Below, piece by piece: positions 37,541 through 50,391 of a stretch of DNA of 64,000 nt. Numbering within the stretch: position 1 is the first letter of the stretch; each line of letters starts with the position of its first letter. The stretch covers positions 18,498,501-18,562,500 of the forward strand of contig CM072338.1 in the NCBI GenBank assembly GCA_036874045.1. The letters run 5' to 3'. The notes beneath the pieces were generated by a model, which was given only the letters and a program-made list of their open reading frames with translations, was not told where the DNA came from and ran no database searches. A program made the position numbers and the translations under genes. Source of the stretch: Cymodocea nodosa (Eukaryota; Streptophyta; Magnoliopsida; Alismatales; Cymodoceaceae).

Positions 37541-40500
37541 TTATTGCCATGACAATTCATCTAAATTGTCTCTGTAAAGTGCCAGACTCTGCAATGAAAA
37601 TAAGAGATTGATTAGTTTCTAGCATGAGGCCTAACGCAAAAGAAATGAAGTATATTTAAAAAGAACGCTCATTGAGTGATATATATATTTAATAGGTTAG
37701 TTACTCTAAAGTTGTCTTTAAAGAATTTCTCTAGAAGTGTACTAAACCTTCATGTAAATACATGGCAAGGAAGAAAAACTATATAGATTAAGTTATGGGT
37801 GTGTCTACGGGACAAGAACCAAAACTTTTATATCTTGATCAACAATTTAAAAACATGGTTAGTGGGCTTTGAAAGAAGACTTGTAAGTTATTGTTTTGTA
37901 AGATAAAATATGAGTATCATAGGAATTTTACTTAAATTATTGGATGACTATAAATACATAATAAAATTTTCATTTCAATGACATAAGTATCAATCCTTAA
38001 TTTAAAAGTTTAAAAATTCACCAATTCTTGTTAAACTTCAGTCATTGATTTTATAATCAAAACATCTTAAATAATATAACTTAAATTAAGTTGAAATTTT
38101 AATACATAATAGATTATATTCTAGTTTAACTAATTATATAATTAATTTATGTACGATAATAATAATAATAGACACTACTAGAAATTTTTTCTGGAAGCAC
38201 ATCTAGGGAAACTTTCCCGTATAATTAACAACCATAGTTCTATTTTTTGGCTTTGGTTTTAAGAAGTAATCGTTACATATGTAAACTAGTATTCAACTCT
38301 AAACCAGATCGCCAATCAATTCTATCCATTACCGTTTTAAACATTCTGATTACACTGAGATCGCTGAAGCTTCTTGGTAAATAGGAAATCACAACAATAG
38401 CCATCTGCACAGAAAATTTATACGGCAAATATTTTACATAAATTTCTAATTCTATCTACATTTGACACAGGGCACCACATTGATGGCTGTAGGACTAGGT
38501 AGGCCCATAACATTTGTCTTAACTTAGAAGATTCCTAGAAGGGTATCAATTTCTGTTCCTAAAGTAAATTCTGATTGGCAACACTATAAACTACTGCATA
38601 GAAAGGCAAAAGGACTGAATTTTTACACACATTTTGAATTATATTCTAAGGGATAGCAAAATAATAGGCCATAAAGAAACATGGAGCCATCCAATTGCTT
38701 TCACATTTTTATAGGAACCTGCCGAATAATCCACAAGGTAGCATTCCTAACGTAAAACTAATCAACTAGACAAGCAGTCATGCATATCAAGACTAAAGAA
38801 CAATAGTATCTCCCTAAAAGAGAGTAAGCAACACAAGATAATGTTGAAATATAATTCATTACCTGATTGAAACACAATATTCGGACAGGATAAATAAAAA
38901 TGTCCATTGAAATGAATGTTGTAGATATAAAACAAATAAAAGTGAAGTGGAATTGATTAAAATGCATGGGGTAAAGAAAGAGATTCATACATTGGTATAT
39001 GAGTAAACACCAATCTCAGCAGGTCCTGTAGGACTTCCCCTCCTAATGAATTTTCCCTCTTTAAAAATGTATAACATCGGGATACCAGTTGACAGCTCAA
39101 GCCTGGTAATCTGTGCATCACAATTGGACTTCTTTTGAATTTGCATTTGGGAAGTGCCAGAAAAATAATAGATCATGAAACAAAAGTTAAGGATTTTTTT
39201 GAATGGTGGTGAAGGACCTGTGGGCCGAGCACATGAAGGAGGAGAGGAGAGGCGCTGGATTAATCATCAAGATACCCGTTCTCAGGTAACAAAAGTTTAG
39301 GATTCAATGACCAAAATAAGGAGATTTAACATGAAGTTCTTTCACAAAGTAGCAAAAGCTAGAACTAGAAGTAACTCTATTAACTCCCTTATTCTTGAAG
39401 GAACAAAAGTATCAAATGCAAAACGTATTGCCAAAGTAATAGAAAAACATTTCCATAATTTATTTAATAATAAGAACAGGTATTGTACTCACCTTGATTG
39501 GAACAAAATGTTTTCAAATAAAATTCTCTAGCGAGAACTTCAATCTACTACTGAAGAAATCAAAAGTGTTGTGTCAACTTAAACTGGGGAAAAATACCCC
39601 AGATCAGATGGTTTGCCTATATATTTCTTTCATATTTGTTGGAATACCATCAAGGATGATCTTAAAATTTTTTAACACTTTTACCGCTTTTTTGACCTTG
39701 ACTCTCTAGCACCACTAAACAAAGCTTTCATAGTCTTAATTCCAAGAAAACCAAGTGGTGTAATATGTCATAGACTTTCGACCTTAGCTTATTGAATAGT
39801 AGTTACAAAATTATTTCAAAGTGCTTAGCTTCTAGGCTGTCTTGTACTCGACAAATTCCTAGATAATTCTCAAAGTACCATTCTTAAAAGCATAAATATT
39901 CATGAGTGTTTTCTAATTGGCCAAGAAACATTGCACTTAATTCATTCTTTACATACTAGTGGTGTAATGATAACATTGGATTTTGAAAAAACATTTGATA
40001 ATGCAAATTAAGGTTTCCTTTTCAACTACTTAGAGGGTAGTAGATTTGGAAATAAGTGGATTTCCTGGATGAAGATGTGGATAATATCTGCTAAATTTTC
40101 CATGCTCATTAATTCATAGGGTGTCCAATGGATATTTTGGTTCCTCCAATGGTCTCAAACAGGTAGACCCTCTATAACCGTCATTAATTATCCTAGTCAC
40201 CAACATCTTGAATGGAATGGTATCTCTAACTCAGGTTAATTCATTAAGGGTATTCAAATCCCCAACCAAGGGATCCATGTGTACAATATTAATATGCTAA
40301 TGACACCCCATTATTCCTTAAACCTGATGACGAATACATAGACAAACTTAAATGAATTTTATGCTATTTCCAAGTAATCTCTAGACTTAAAATAAACTCT
40401 GAGAAGTCATTTATAACTAGTATTGATATTTTGAATGATAAAATAAATAAACTTTGTACTGTTCTCGATTGTCCTTCAAAAGAGATCCCAATTACTTATT

Positions 40501-43500
40501 TGACTAAACCGCTACACTTTAGATAGGCTTCTGACAATGACTGGTTACCAGCCATTGACAAAATAAATAGAAAATTAGAAAACTGGAAAGGTTTCCTCCC
40601 TCTTGGTGGGAAGCTCGGCTTGCTAAATTCTGCTATTTGCTCCATACCCACCTATCATCTATTAGTACTTTTCATTCCAAATAAGTGATGAAAGCTATTG
40701 ACACCATCTGAAAGTGATTCCTTTGGAACCTCAACCCTACTAATGGTAACGGATTCCACTTAGACGGGACAAAGTGTCTACCAAAGATCCAAGGTGGGAT
40801 GGGGGTTATTCAAATAACAGATCATGAAACATACCTCCTGCGAAGTTAACTTGTCAAGGTACATAATAATTGACCTTAGTGAATTCCCATGAGCAGCAAT
40901 CATCACATTCTGACCTGCCAGTAGTTGAGGCTCAATCTGCCATAGATTATTGTCATCAATCTGATATAGTAAAGGTGCATCATATGATTTTCTAAATGAA
41001 TATTATGATTAGAAACATCACAGACAATTAAGTCATCCTATATGAGCACACCTACTTACATATCATGTTTAATATTACAGAATAATAGAAAATTTCACTA
41101 AAGCAGCAAACAACAGGAAAAAGAGCAGGAAAAATGAATTTATGACCGATGTTACATGAGTCCAAGTAACTAAGGACAACAAACAATGCAATGGGAACAG
41201 GAAGCTGCTCACTTGCTTCAAAAATAAAAAGACACATTTACAGGAAAATCTAACTAAGAAAAAATGTAGTGTGAAATTAATGAGTTCATGCAAATTAAAA
41301 AGGTGAGAACATCTGCTTACATTCTCCCTAAAATAAGCAACCGCTCTTTCAGCACACATTTGCAAACTTTCCCCAACAGGGGGAGGAATATCATAACTAC
41401 GACGCCATTGATGGACCTGTTCAATCCCAAACCTATCAACTGTTTCCTTTTTATTAAGACCCTGCAATTCTCCATACCTAGAAAAAGAAAAGTAACTTAC
41501 AATTTTAGCGACAAAGAAATTCAGGTTCTGATTAGAGCATACCAAAGAATACCTAATCTAAAAATAGAGTTTGTCATTACATTCTCTCATTCAACTGCCA
41601 AGCTGTTATTACTGGAATTGATTCTTTATTGGTTTCTTCACTACAAATCTGGGACCATGTCCTGACTTGCTTGTTTTCGTTATGAATCACAATTGGAACC
41701 TAAAAGATACAGGAAATGGCTGAAAATGAATGTTTCTTATAAGGTGCACATTTTACTATTTTTGAACTAAATGATATTCTCAAATGCAGCTTTATGTATC
41801 CAATTGGAATTCAATATAACAGTAGCATGTGAATATCCATTATTGAAAAACAAAAAATTCTTACTAAATTTCAATAAATATGTATATAAAGAAATGTAGA
41901 CTGTGATATTACAAGTAGAAATAACACACCTTCTTGCACCTATGTTGAGTCATGGCCAGCATTGCTGTCATCTGGGCACGAATCAGTGCAGATGTATAAA
42001 TCATGTCAACAGGTATATTGCTTATCCTTTTACCAGCTTCAATTGCCTCTTCAACACCCTTTTTTGTCAAGGGGACATCAACACAACCAGTGAACAGATT
42101 TTTTGCATTCCATAATGACTCTCCATGACGAATTAATACAAGAGCAGATTCATCTATTGATGGAAAAGAAATTTTATTGGAGGGAAGGATCATAGCATCT
42201 CAAAATTACTTTTAAACAATAAAAGATGAAAAGAACCATAAAGATCTTATTCAAAACCAAAGATCATGTATATGCCATGGGCATTGCCGTGAGGCATGGG
42301 GCATAATACATTAATTAATAACGCTAGGTATGCTAAAACCATGGCGTCATTGAGAAAAAGTATGGCTAGTAGATTCTTTTTAGGTAAAAGACAAATACTT
42401 ATCAGATAGAATGAATACTAAGATAATGCTTCCCAATGTGAGTTACAAAAAAACATGTGATATGATTATAGAAGAATCCACCTCAAAAGTTAGCTTGTTG
42501 AAGGGAAGAGTCTATCTTCATATCAATTCAACCAAGTTTCCAATGTATTCAATGTGGGACTATTTAGTCCCCTTTAAGACTATCTACTATGGTACATAAC
42601 AATCCACCCTGTTTCCAATCTAACATCCACAATGGCCTACTTTGAATGACTTCACTAAGCTCCTCTTTGATGACTAGAGGTAGCCTTTTCTTTAGGTCTC
42701 CCTTGTTGAAGTCCAACAACCCACTGTAAATGGCTTTGCTCAGCTTCACCTTGGTGGCTCTAGAGGAAACCCTTTTGAAAGTTTCCTCCCTTTGGAATCC
42801 AAATAAAATTATATGCCCACCCTAATACCACTTGATATGGGCTTAGGAGAACTCACTCCAAAAGTTAAGTCTGCACAGTCAGACAGTTGAGGTCAAAAGA
42901 GGTATTACCTAACCAGACCCAACCTTATCAAAAGAGGAATATCTCTTTTGTTAATCAATTCAATAAATAAACAGTCAACTGTTAGCCGACCCAACAAAAA
43001 CTGTCTATAGTGAAATTGATTGATTTATGATTACAAATTACATAGATCAATTAACCAATTTGACTTGTATCTTTATCATTTTCACTTATTTAACAGAGAC
43101 ATATTTAAACATAAATTTATAATATTATTATCAAGAAAATAAATAAAAGAATAAAATATATCTATATTTTATTTAAATCGATTAATCAAGTTGGGTCAGT
43201 TAATCAAAACATTAAGTACTTTTATTAATCAACTAGACATATTAATGGTTAACGGTTAACTAACCTAATACAAGTCAGGTCAACTATTACTTATCCAATT
43301 CAGCTTAGTTAACAGTTAATATATACATAGTGCACCACTACCAAAAATTAACTTGTTGGGAGGAGAGCCTATCCTCAAATAAATCCATATAACTTTCTAA
43401 TGTATCCAATGTGAGGCTATTTGCCCCCAAAAAGATCATTTAGTATGTCATGTAACAAAATGCTTCCCGATGTTGATTTTGCCATCATTTCCCACTTTTT

Positions 43501-44824
43501 TTTCTTTTTTCCCAGTAATTTTGGATGTAAAATATGTCTCTCTCTATATGAGCAAGACATTGCGGTCAAAGAGATGTAGCTAGAGAAAAGGCTCATAACC
43601 CACATGTCAAATGAGACTTTTAAGGTTGCATTTTTCCTTTTCATAGTCCAAAACTCAATAAAATGCAAGATATAAAGTGTTTTTTCATTTTGGCATCTCA
43701 ACATCAAAATAAGATTTGTCTTTCTACTGGCAGCCTCCCAATGATAACTAGTCAAAGACTAATGTCAATGCAAACTGCCAGGAAAGCTGTTCAGCAACTC
43801 TGCAGCTGCTATGGTTATCATGGATGGAGAAGGTGAGCATATTGCATCCTATAGTTTCTTTCTCCCACCTAGTTCTCCGGTTTTAGCAGAGGTACTAGTG
43901 ACACACCAATCGCAACAACTTATCAAGAAGAGAAGATGGCAGCAAGTAATCATCAAGAGTGATTGTCCGGAGGTCGCAACTCAGTTCAATGAAGGCAACT
44001 AGCGACCAATCTGGGAGATACGTGGCACTATTGCAGAAACCTTAATACTAATGGCAGAGTTGAAATAAGTAGCAATTAAGCATGCGTATAGAGAAGCTAA
44101 CAGATGTGCCCACATGTTAGCCCAGATCACTACTAGAACTAAGAGCCGGACCCAGGTCCGGATTGTATTCTAAATTTTCTCTTGAATGAAAAACCTTGGT
44201 GATGGGGATGTTTTCTACCCTATTACAACATCCCAAAAAAAGGAGATTGATCAAGAGACGAGTATTTATGTCTCCCATCATATGTATGCATACAGACGGC
44301 AGCTATGGACTTGGCTTGTCTGCCTTTTCTAAGGAAAGCGCGAATCAAACATCATTGGAATAACTCATATACACCAAGATTGCAATGTTTTTGTTCACAC
44401 CAATCAACAGATTGTAATCTCAGAGTTCTTAGGCTTGGTAGAGAAAATGCTGGAGAAATAAGCGATTCCCGTCGAGGACTCAACCATGTAAGATCACCAA
44501 CATTTTATTTCCCGTTAAACGAGACACACCAAACACGACGCCACATCGAGGTGGCGGGAGGAGTACATCGCCGTCCAACTACTCACCAGATTTCGTCCTG
44601 ATGTAGCCCTTGCACCCGCCGTTGCTTCCGGAGGCTACTCGCCCCAAGACACCGAGAGAACAGCGAGAACCGCGCAAAGGACGAAGGGCCACGCGATCGA
44701 AGGCCTTCCGGGCTGTCCCCACAGAGAGCCGCCTCGGGCGCCCAGGTCGTAGAGCGAGATCCTCACGGATCGTGCTGGTCGGGACGATCTCCGCAGTACA
44801 ACGTACCATCGATGTGGAAGCCAT
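37541..44824 (-). CDS. 2,3-bisphosphoglycerate-dependent phosphoglycerate mutase, plastid-type
   Basis: Seven coding exons on the minus strand: 44824-44587, 42153-41930, 41699-41581, 41477-41321, 40936-40835, 39110-38991 and 37588-37541. All are GT-AG and in phase, totalling 335 residues, the length of plant homologues. It interconverts 3- and 2-phosphoglycerate through a phosphohistidine. Exon 1 (about 80 residues, Arg/Ser-rich, GC-rich, beginning MASTSM) looks like a chloroplast transit peptide. The core starts [13 protein letters not shown], with the catalytic His near residue 89. It continues with [15 protein letters not shown], the Tyr-bearing segment [20 protein letters not shown] and AAHGNSLRS with the second His near 262, and ends with [10 protein letters not shown]. 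Plant glycolysis mainly uses a different, cofactor-independent mutase, so the physiological role is uncertain. Introns 1 and 5 are enlarged by mobile-element debris. Confidence 0.95.
38173..38225 (+). other. Possible CACTA-transposon terminus within mutase intron 6
   Basis: The sequence CACTACTAGAAATTTTTT matches the typical CACTA-superfamily end, followed by a small hairpin (GGGAAACTTTCCC). No matching inverted end was found in the window, so this may be chance. Confidence 0.2.
39163..40831 (+). mobile_element. LINE reverse-transcriptase fragment in mutase intron 5, flanked by a 20-base direct repeat
   Basis: Plus-strand sequence from about 39290 to 40810 encodes a broken [26 protein letters not shown], then LIPRKPSG, the catalytic-box remnant [31 protein letters not shown] and [12 protein letters not shown]. 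Many stops and frameshifts interrupt it. Bases 39163-39182 and 40812-40831 are a direct repeat with one mismatch (AAATAA(T/C)AGATCATGAAACA), which fits a target-site duplication. Removing the insert and one repeat copy leaves a normal 75-base intron between mutase exons 5 and 6. There is no poly-A tail at the right end, and the first roughly 100 bases of the insert do not look like LINE coding sequence. Confidence 0.88.
42425..43473. mobile_element. Short LTR-like element in mutase intron 1
   Basis: Bases 42483-42602 and 43341-43458 are similar direct repeats (about 70% by eye). Both contain TG(A/T)(A/T)TC(C)AATGTG(G/A)G followed by ACTATTT- or GCTATTT-like sequence, wording common in plant LTRs. 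On the minus strand, AGTGGTATTAGGG at about 42822-42834 resembles a decayed primer-binding site for initiator tRNA-Met. A 15-base near repeat, AATGCTTCCC(A/G)ATGT, sits at 42425-42439 and 43459-43473. Probably a degraded, internally deleted LTR or TRIM-like element. No coding sequence. Confidence 0.45.
43780..44245 (+). mobile_element. LINE 3' end with RNase H-like domain in mutase intron 1
   Basis: The plus strand reads [40 protein letters not shown] and, after stops, [16 protein letters not shown]. These are the conserved blocks of the RNase H domain at the end of plant LINE ORF2. A short A-run (about 44234-44240) follows, fitting the 3' end of a 5'-truncated LINE. It is in the opposite orientation to the host gene. 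Confidence 0.8.
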
Positions 44825-47800
44825 CCTGCAAAACCAGAACACGGATGGTGGCGTCGAGGGACGAGGGACACAGTGCAGCAGAGCACGAGAGCCCTGCACA
44901 CATGTACGTTATTTATTCGAGCCCTTTTTTTTCGGTAAAATATATATATATTTGGTAATGTTTTTGGGTAAAATATTCAATCGAGCCCTTTGTTAAGGAC
45001 ATTTCCCTATTCGAACCTTTTTAGACGACTGTGGTTATTGCATTCCCGTCCAATTGATAATAGCTTTTCAGATAAGCATATGCTAGCATTTTTATCAGAT
45101 ATATTATTTTATACTTATACGTTATTTTAAAAACGTTTTAAGTTATATCGAAAATATTGAATAGAAAAAAACGTAGTATCTGAAATTTACTAAAAAGTTT
45201 AGTAATGATTATTTTAGTTGAAAATAGGTCATTGTTTTCAAAAAAAAATCTTGAATTCAGTTTTCTTACTGTTTAAACCATAACATTTTTAAGTTGACAT
45301 ATATAAATAATATATTCAATAATGATTATTGAAAAATATTAACGTATTTTAATACATTGGCTAAAATAATCATTACCCTTTTTTTTTTAAATGCCTCCTT
45401 ATCTTCTATTAAAATAATCATTACAAAATAGATCTCTTATCAGCGGAGTCGTTATAGTTAGTTATTTTTCTCTAGGTAGGTACCTAAACCATGTGTTTCT
45501 AGTAGATATGAAATATTCCTTTATAAGTACATAAGAGTATAGAATTAATCGTATCAGTTTTATGATTAGTTGTGGTATATGGCAGAATTTAATTTTAAGC
45601 ATAGCTCGTAAAATTAAACCCATGGTGGTTTATCATTAACTAAATGTAGAAAAACAAATAGGAGTCAAGTTAACACCTTTTGTTGCTAATGCCTTCAAAT
45701 GTCAGTTTAATGAAATGGGTGTAACACATGAACTTCAAATCTACGGGGCATCTTCTTCTCTAACAAAAATATGAAGTTGCACCATTTGTCCACGTATTAT
45801 CGATGATAATTTGCATTACGTGGGTTAACTCCAAATCATTAATGCAGTCATTCACCACTTCATTGGATCCCTGTTCACTTGGTGCAATCATCGATAATTT
45901 GAATTGCTAAATTTAAATTAAGATATCCCAACGTATGTTTGTCCACAGAATAAGCACTTATTTCATGACGAATTATTTGGATCTGCCATCTCATACTTCA
46001 AACCTGGATCACTTATGTTAGCATTTGCAACAGTTACAATGTGTGGAGACAGAACAAGCTGAAGGCATCACAACTCAATTCACAAACCAGGAAATCTAAA
46101 AATATGAAATTATAGATAACAACATGAAATAACCAACAACATTGATTGAACAAAAAAAAACATCAATACCAAATTTCTAATGAGAACCAAACTTCCAACC
46201 ACATGTTGGAAACAAAAAGAAAGCATGCACAAGACTAGATTATGCAAGCAAAGTGCTGGAAATATTAAAAAAGAGCAGCAGGAGGCAGACACGCCGGCAA
46301 AGCAACTACGGAAGAGCAAGCAATATGTCCGCGACGCTTGCAGCCACCATTAGCACTTCAAAAAACAGCAGCACTTGAATTCACATCACAAGGGCATAAC
46401 ATCAGTTGGATTGACGTAAATTTGATAATTATACTGTCGTGTTTGATATTTTTATTTAAAAATCTATTATCATCATCAAAAAAATATTTTTCTAAGTATA
46501 ATTATCAAAATTATAGTTATTTTAAAAATGGCTCGGTTGTATATGCTGGTGCCTTACTCTTGTACTCTATACATGAGGACATTTATTTACCAAGCTCCAC
46601 TACATCGAAGACCTCATTACAACCATATTCATTGCAGGTTACATCCTTCTGTATCTTTATGATAACTAAGTATTAAAGACTAAGGCAGTAGTTTTGTTTC
46701 AGGCATGGAAATGCTGGAATGGAGTACATGCCCCACAATTTCTTGACAAAAATCTAGGTTCGGGTATCCCATCTAATGTTGCAAGATCTGCACGCATTGG
46801 ACTCGTGTGTGCAAGAAGACGGGGGATGGACCATCAATTTCTTCAGTGGCCCTTTGCTGGCAGTTGAAGGAATAACATTCCCTATATCCAACGGGGTTTC
46901 CTTACAGACTTACATTACGATGGAATTATGGATCAGCAGGTGTAACACTTACAGATTTGGAGGCCCGATAAGTGATAGGTTTTTTGCCTTCAGTTTTGAA
47001 GTTGGCTTTTGACTGATGTGTCCATGAGGATAACATTCTTCCAGCTGTATGCATCTGGGCTGCATCTAGAAAAAATTCTCCAAACAAAATTGTGTCGATA
47101 TGAAGAAAAAACTTCTTTATGTGTTTACTGTAATGATTGAATTATTGCATGAGGGATGCTCTGAAAATGCTGTAAATCAAATAATAGAGGAACACTAAAG
47201 AAACTTTTATGCCTTCCATGTATCAAAGAGAAAATCTCCTTTCCCAACTAGCTTGAAACCTCTGAATATATAACTGAGAATTACCAATCGAAGATGAACC
47301 TAAACTCTAGAACAAATCCATGGTTACCAATATGCTAATGCTACCATTGCCATATGCATTTTATTAAAAAAGACAAACTCAATGCAAAAGGCCCACCAAT
47401 GTGAAGTTAGGAAGAAGTCCAATCACACACAAACTTAAAATTGATACACGTAAGATTCAAACTTGCAACCTCTAAGTTTTAATGATACAAACTTACCGTT
47501 CATCAAGATTTTCCTTACCTTTAAATCTTATACTAAGAAGATTTTTTCCATCAGTTGACTTCATACACATCTTAATCCAAAAACAAACTCTTTTATAAGC
47601 TAACCAGTAAAACAGGTATGAGTAGATCATAAGAAATAAGCAACCAAACATCATGCTACATTTAGTTAATACTATAAATACATGATCACAAAAAGAAAAA
47701 TAAAATATGTCCAATTTTCCAAACTCTACAGATATGGCAAACCTAATCATTGTCTCATTGATGAGTTGAGATACTGTAGGCTCAAAGAAGAATCATAATA

Positions 47801-47955
47801 ATTTCAGAACTTGTTACACTCAAGTAACAGGAAAGGAATCAATTTGACCAACAACCTTCTTACAATCTTAAATGACTGGGTTCCAGGATAATAATTCAAA
47901 ATTTCAATCAGATAAAAAAAACAGCCAAGGAAGGCCATACTAGTCTAGTGTATAA
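44825..47955. other. Mutase promoter, then intergenic DNA with unassigned stop-free stretches
   Basis: 44825 to about 44900 is the probable leader of the mutase gene, with its promoter further right; a short AT run lies at 44940-44955. The rest is AT-rich. Two places read like coding fragments but match nothing I know. On the minus strand, about 46065-45975 has VTVANANISDPGLKYEMADP before a stop. About 47050-46755 on the minus strand has TASKGPLKKLMVHPPSSC, and the plus frame 46776-47012 is open over the same bases. I do not call a gene. Confidence 0.35.
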
Positions 47956-50391
47956 TCATTTCTTCTCAAGCACGATGCACCAGTTGGACTTGTCATAGAA
48001 TTGGTCAAGGATAGCAGCATTGTCTACACCAGAAACTAACCTACAAAATGAAAAGATGACAGCAGGAAAAGTCATCAGAAACCCACCAAAGTATATGTTC
48101 TATCAAAAAATATTCCTAAACTCTTGACTAGAATGTACATAGCATATCAAAATGTTGCTCTCTACCTTTATAAATTTTCAAATTTCAATAACAAACACTT
48201 TACTACTGATAAAATCGCCCACAAATACTACAAAATAATTCCTTTTGAGCAGTATCAATCACTAAAATTCCTTGGTAAGACAACACCCTTCACATTTCTT
48301 TGAGGGACAAAAGGGAGATATTTTGCTCACAACCAATAGACATGGTAGATTCCATCAAAAATGAACAAAGTTTTCTTTGTTGGTAAGAAAATCTTAAAGC
48401 AGTTGAGTGGTTACACTGCACTACACTAATTTCGGAAATGAGGAAGTCAGCCTGGTTTGGCTTAAATGCCTGTTACCCACCAGCACTTTTATCAATAGGC
48501 AAAGAACAATCAATAAAGCAGTAGAATGCACAACAGAAAACTCTTCAAGTGATAAAAGGATTTCAATAGTAAAAAATTGCAATATTGAAGTCTCTATAAA
48601 ATGTCAATGTCTCGGCCTAAGCAATCACTATGGGCATAACTACAGTTTTGGGATCATTTGTAATCAGACTTCAACCCTTTTAAGCATGCTAAATTCTTGG
48701 ATAAAAAACACATAAAAGTACAAGTTCGCACTTGAACATTTAGACAAATTTATAATGCTAATACCAGTACTAAGACTGTCTGCATGACTTAGCATCCATG
48801 AACATGTTAAGTGGAGAAGCCCTATTTATGAAGACAACAGAACAAGAGGAAATTCAGATTTGAATGGGTAAATTGGTGCTCTACTTGCCAGATGGAAATA
48901 GTATGAAAACAAAAGTATTAGATAAATAAAAAATTCTCTGTGATTTATTGGAAAATAATCGTGCATTTCAAGTCTAAAAAGCAACGTGTCAGTATTTCAG
49001 AATCACACTTTCATTGGACCACTTAAAGGAAATTTTGTTTTTGAAGACTACTGGTAACTGGTAGTGTTCAAATAATAAAAGAGGGAGAAATCTACACTAC
49101 ATTAGAGTTTCCACCGTTCCAGAACTCTTAGAAGATAGCATGGCATTAAATGAGATATCATATGTGGGACATTGAAATTGGAACAACGGAAAAAGAAGCA
49201 AGGATATTTTTTCAGGAAGAATGGTCACCTTTGAAGTTCACCCTCTGCAAAAACGTGATAATAACGATTATAAACAACAGCACCCTTTTTGTCATCTTTA
49301 TTTGCCAACCCTGTCGCAAGGGCAGAGGCAGACGCACCACTTATTTCAGCTCGATGATATGGTAAATGCCAGGGAACAAAGTATTCCTGCTGGTTTTCCA
49401 TTGTAGCACTATCAGAAGACTCTTCTGTTGTCAAAGACGTGTCCAGAGCAACCCCTTCTTTAACTTTGTTACTAGCAAAGGATCGTTCTGTCTGATTGAC
49501 ATCCCTTTGTCCATTCTCATCAATTTCAGGAATGCTCTCCAGAGATATCTCCAAGGAAACACGAGAACGAGGACTGCTAGGACTTATCCACTCCTCATCA
49601 TACTTGAGTGTAAGAGGAGTCCACTTACGTACCAAGGACCTGTCTTCCTGCTCAACAGCCCAAACAGTAATCAGAACAAGCCCACCCTTCCGCACAACCC
49701 GCAACAACTCCACAATGGCCTTCCTCCTCCTACTTTCCGTACTCAAGTGATGCAAGACGGCAATCGAGATCGCTGCATCACCAAACCCAGACCTATAAGG
49801 AAGATTAACAGCGTCCGCGACCATAACCTCGTGTCCCCTCCCCGCACATATGCCAACCAAAGGAGGACTGATATCACAACCGATGTAAAAACACCTAGGA
49901 TTAAACCCAAGATACTTTCCATTCCCACAACCAGCATCCAGCACAACAGAACCCGGGGCCAACGAGTTCAGGAAGGCGGCCACTTTCGGCCACTTGGCGA
50001 AACGGGTCGAACTGAAATGTGGCGCGATCGCGTCGTAGACGTGGTGAACGTACTTCCTCTCGATATCAGGAGTGGACTGGACACTACTCGAGCAACACTC
50101 CTTCCCCTTCTCACGCACACCGTCCCCACTCCTAGATCCCCCACCGTGGACCACAGTAGAATGGAAATCCTTCGCGCAATGGAGAGATTCGACAGACATA
50201 TTGCACAGCCTACCTCTCACCCAAAAACGAGAACCAGGGATTCTACAATTCCCACTTGTACACTTCCCAAAATCGCGTCTCCGTATTCTCAACGTGAAGG
50301 AAGAACAGATTGACCCGATCGTATGTAAACGTAGATTTGGGATCAGACAGGCAAAGACCATGCAAAATGGAGTCTTTCTGATATTTTGCAT
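47956..50391 (-). CDS. TRM9: TRM9-type tRNA wobble-uridine carboxymethyl methyltransferase
   Basis: Two exons on the minus strand: 50391-49229 and 48040-47956, joined GT-AG in phase, giving 415 residues. The small second exon supplies the conserved C-terminus (ILDQFYDKSNWCIVLEKK); without it the protein would stop shortly after FAEGELQ. SAM-dependent class I methyltransferase motifs: VVLDAGCGNGKYLG (about 149-162), FYIGCDIS (about 168-175), ADAVNLPY (about 192-199) and AVLHHLS (about 211-217). Family signatures: YVHHVYDAIAPHFSSTR, FVPWHLPYH and VYNRYYHVF. Trm9, with its partner Trm112, methylates carboxymethyluridine at tRNA position 34 to tune decoding. The first about 64 residues precede a second Met (MSVESLH). 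They are basic and hydrophobic, so an organellar signal or alternative start is possible. Intron about 1.2 kb. Confidence 0.94.

Noticed and set aside
38173-38225. CACTA-like transposon end as a full element
   Set aside because: No inverted partner (ending TAGTAGTG) and no transposase were seen in the window. Kept only as a low-confidence mark. A similar CACTACTAGAA at about 44129 also has no partner.
49366-50313. 315-codon plus-strand frame
   Set aside because: Fully antisense to TRM9 exon 1. The minus-strand reading has clear methyltransferase motifs.
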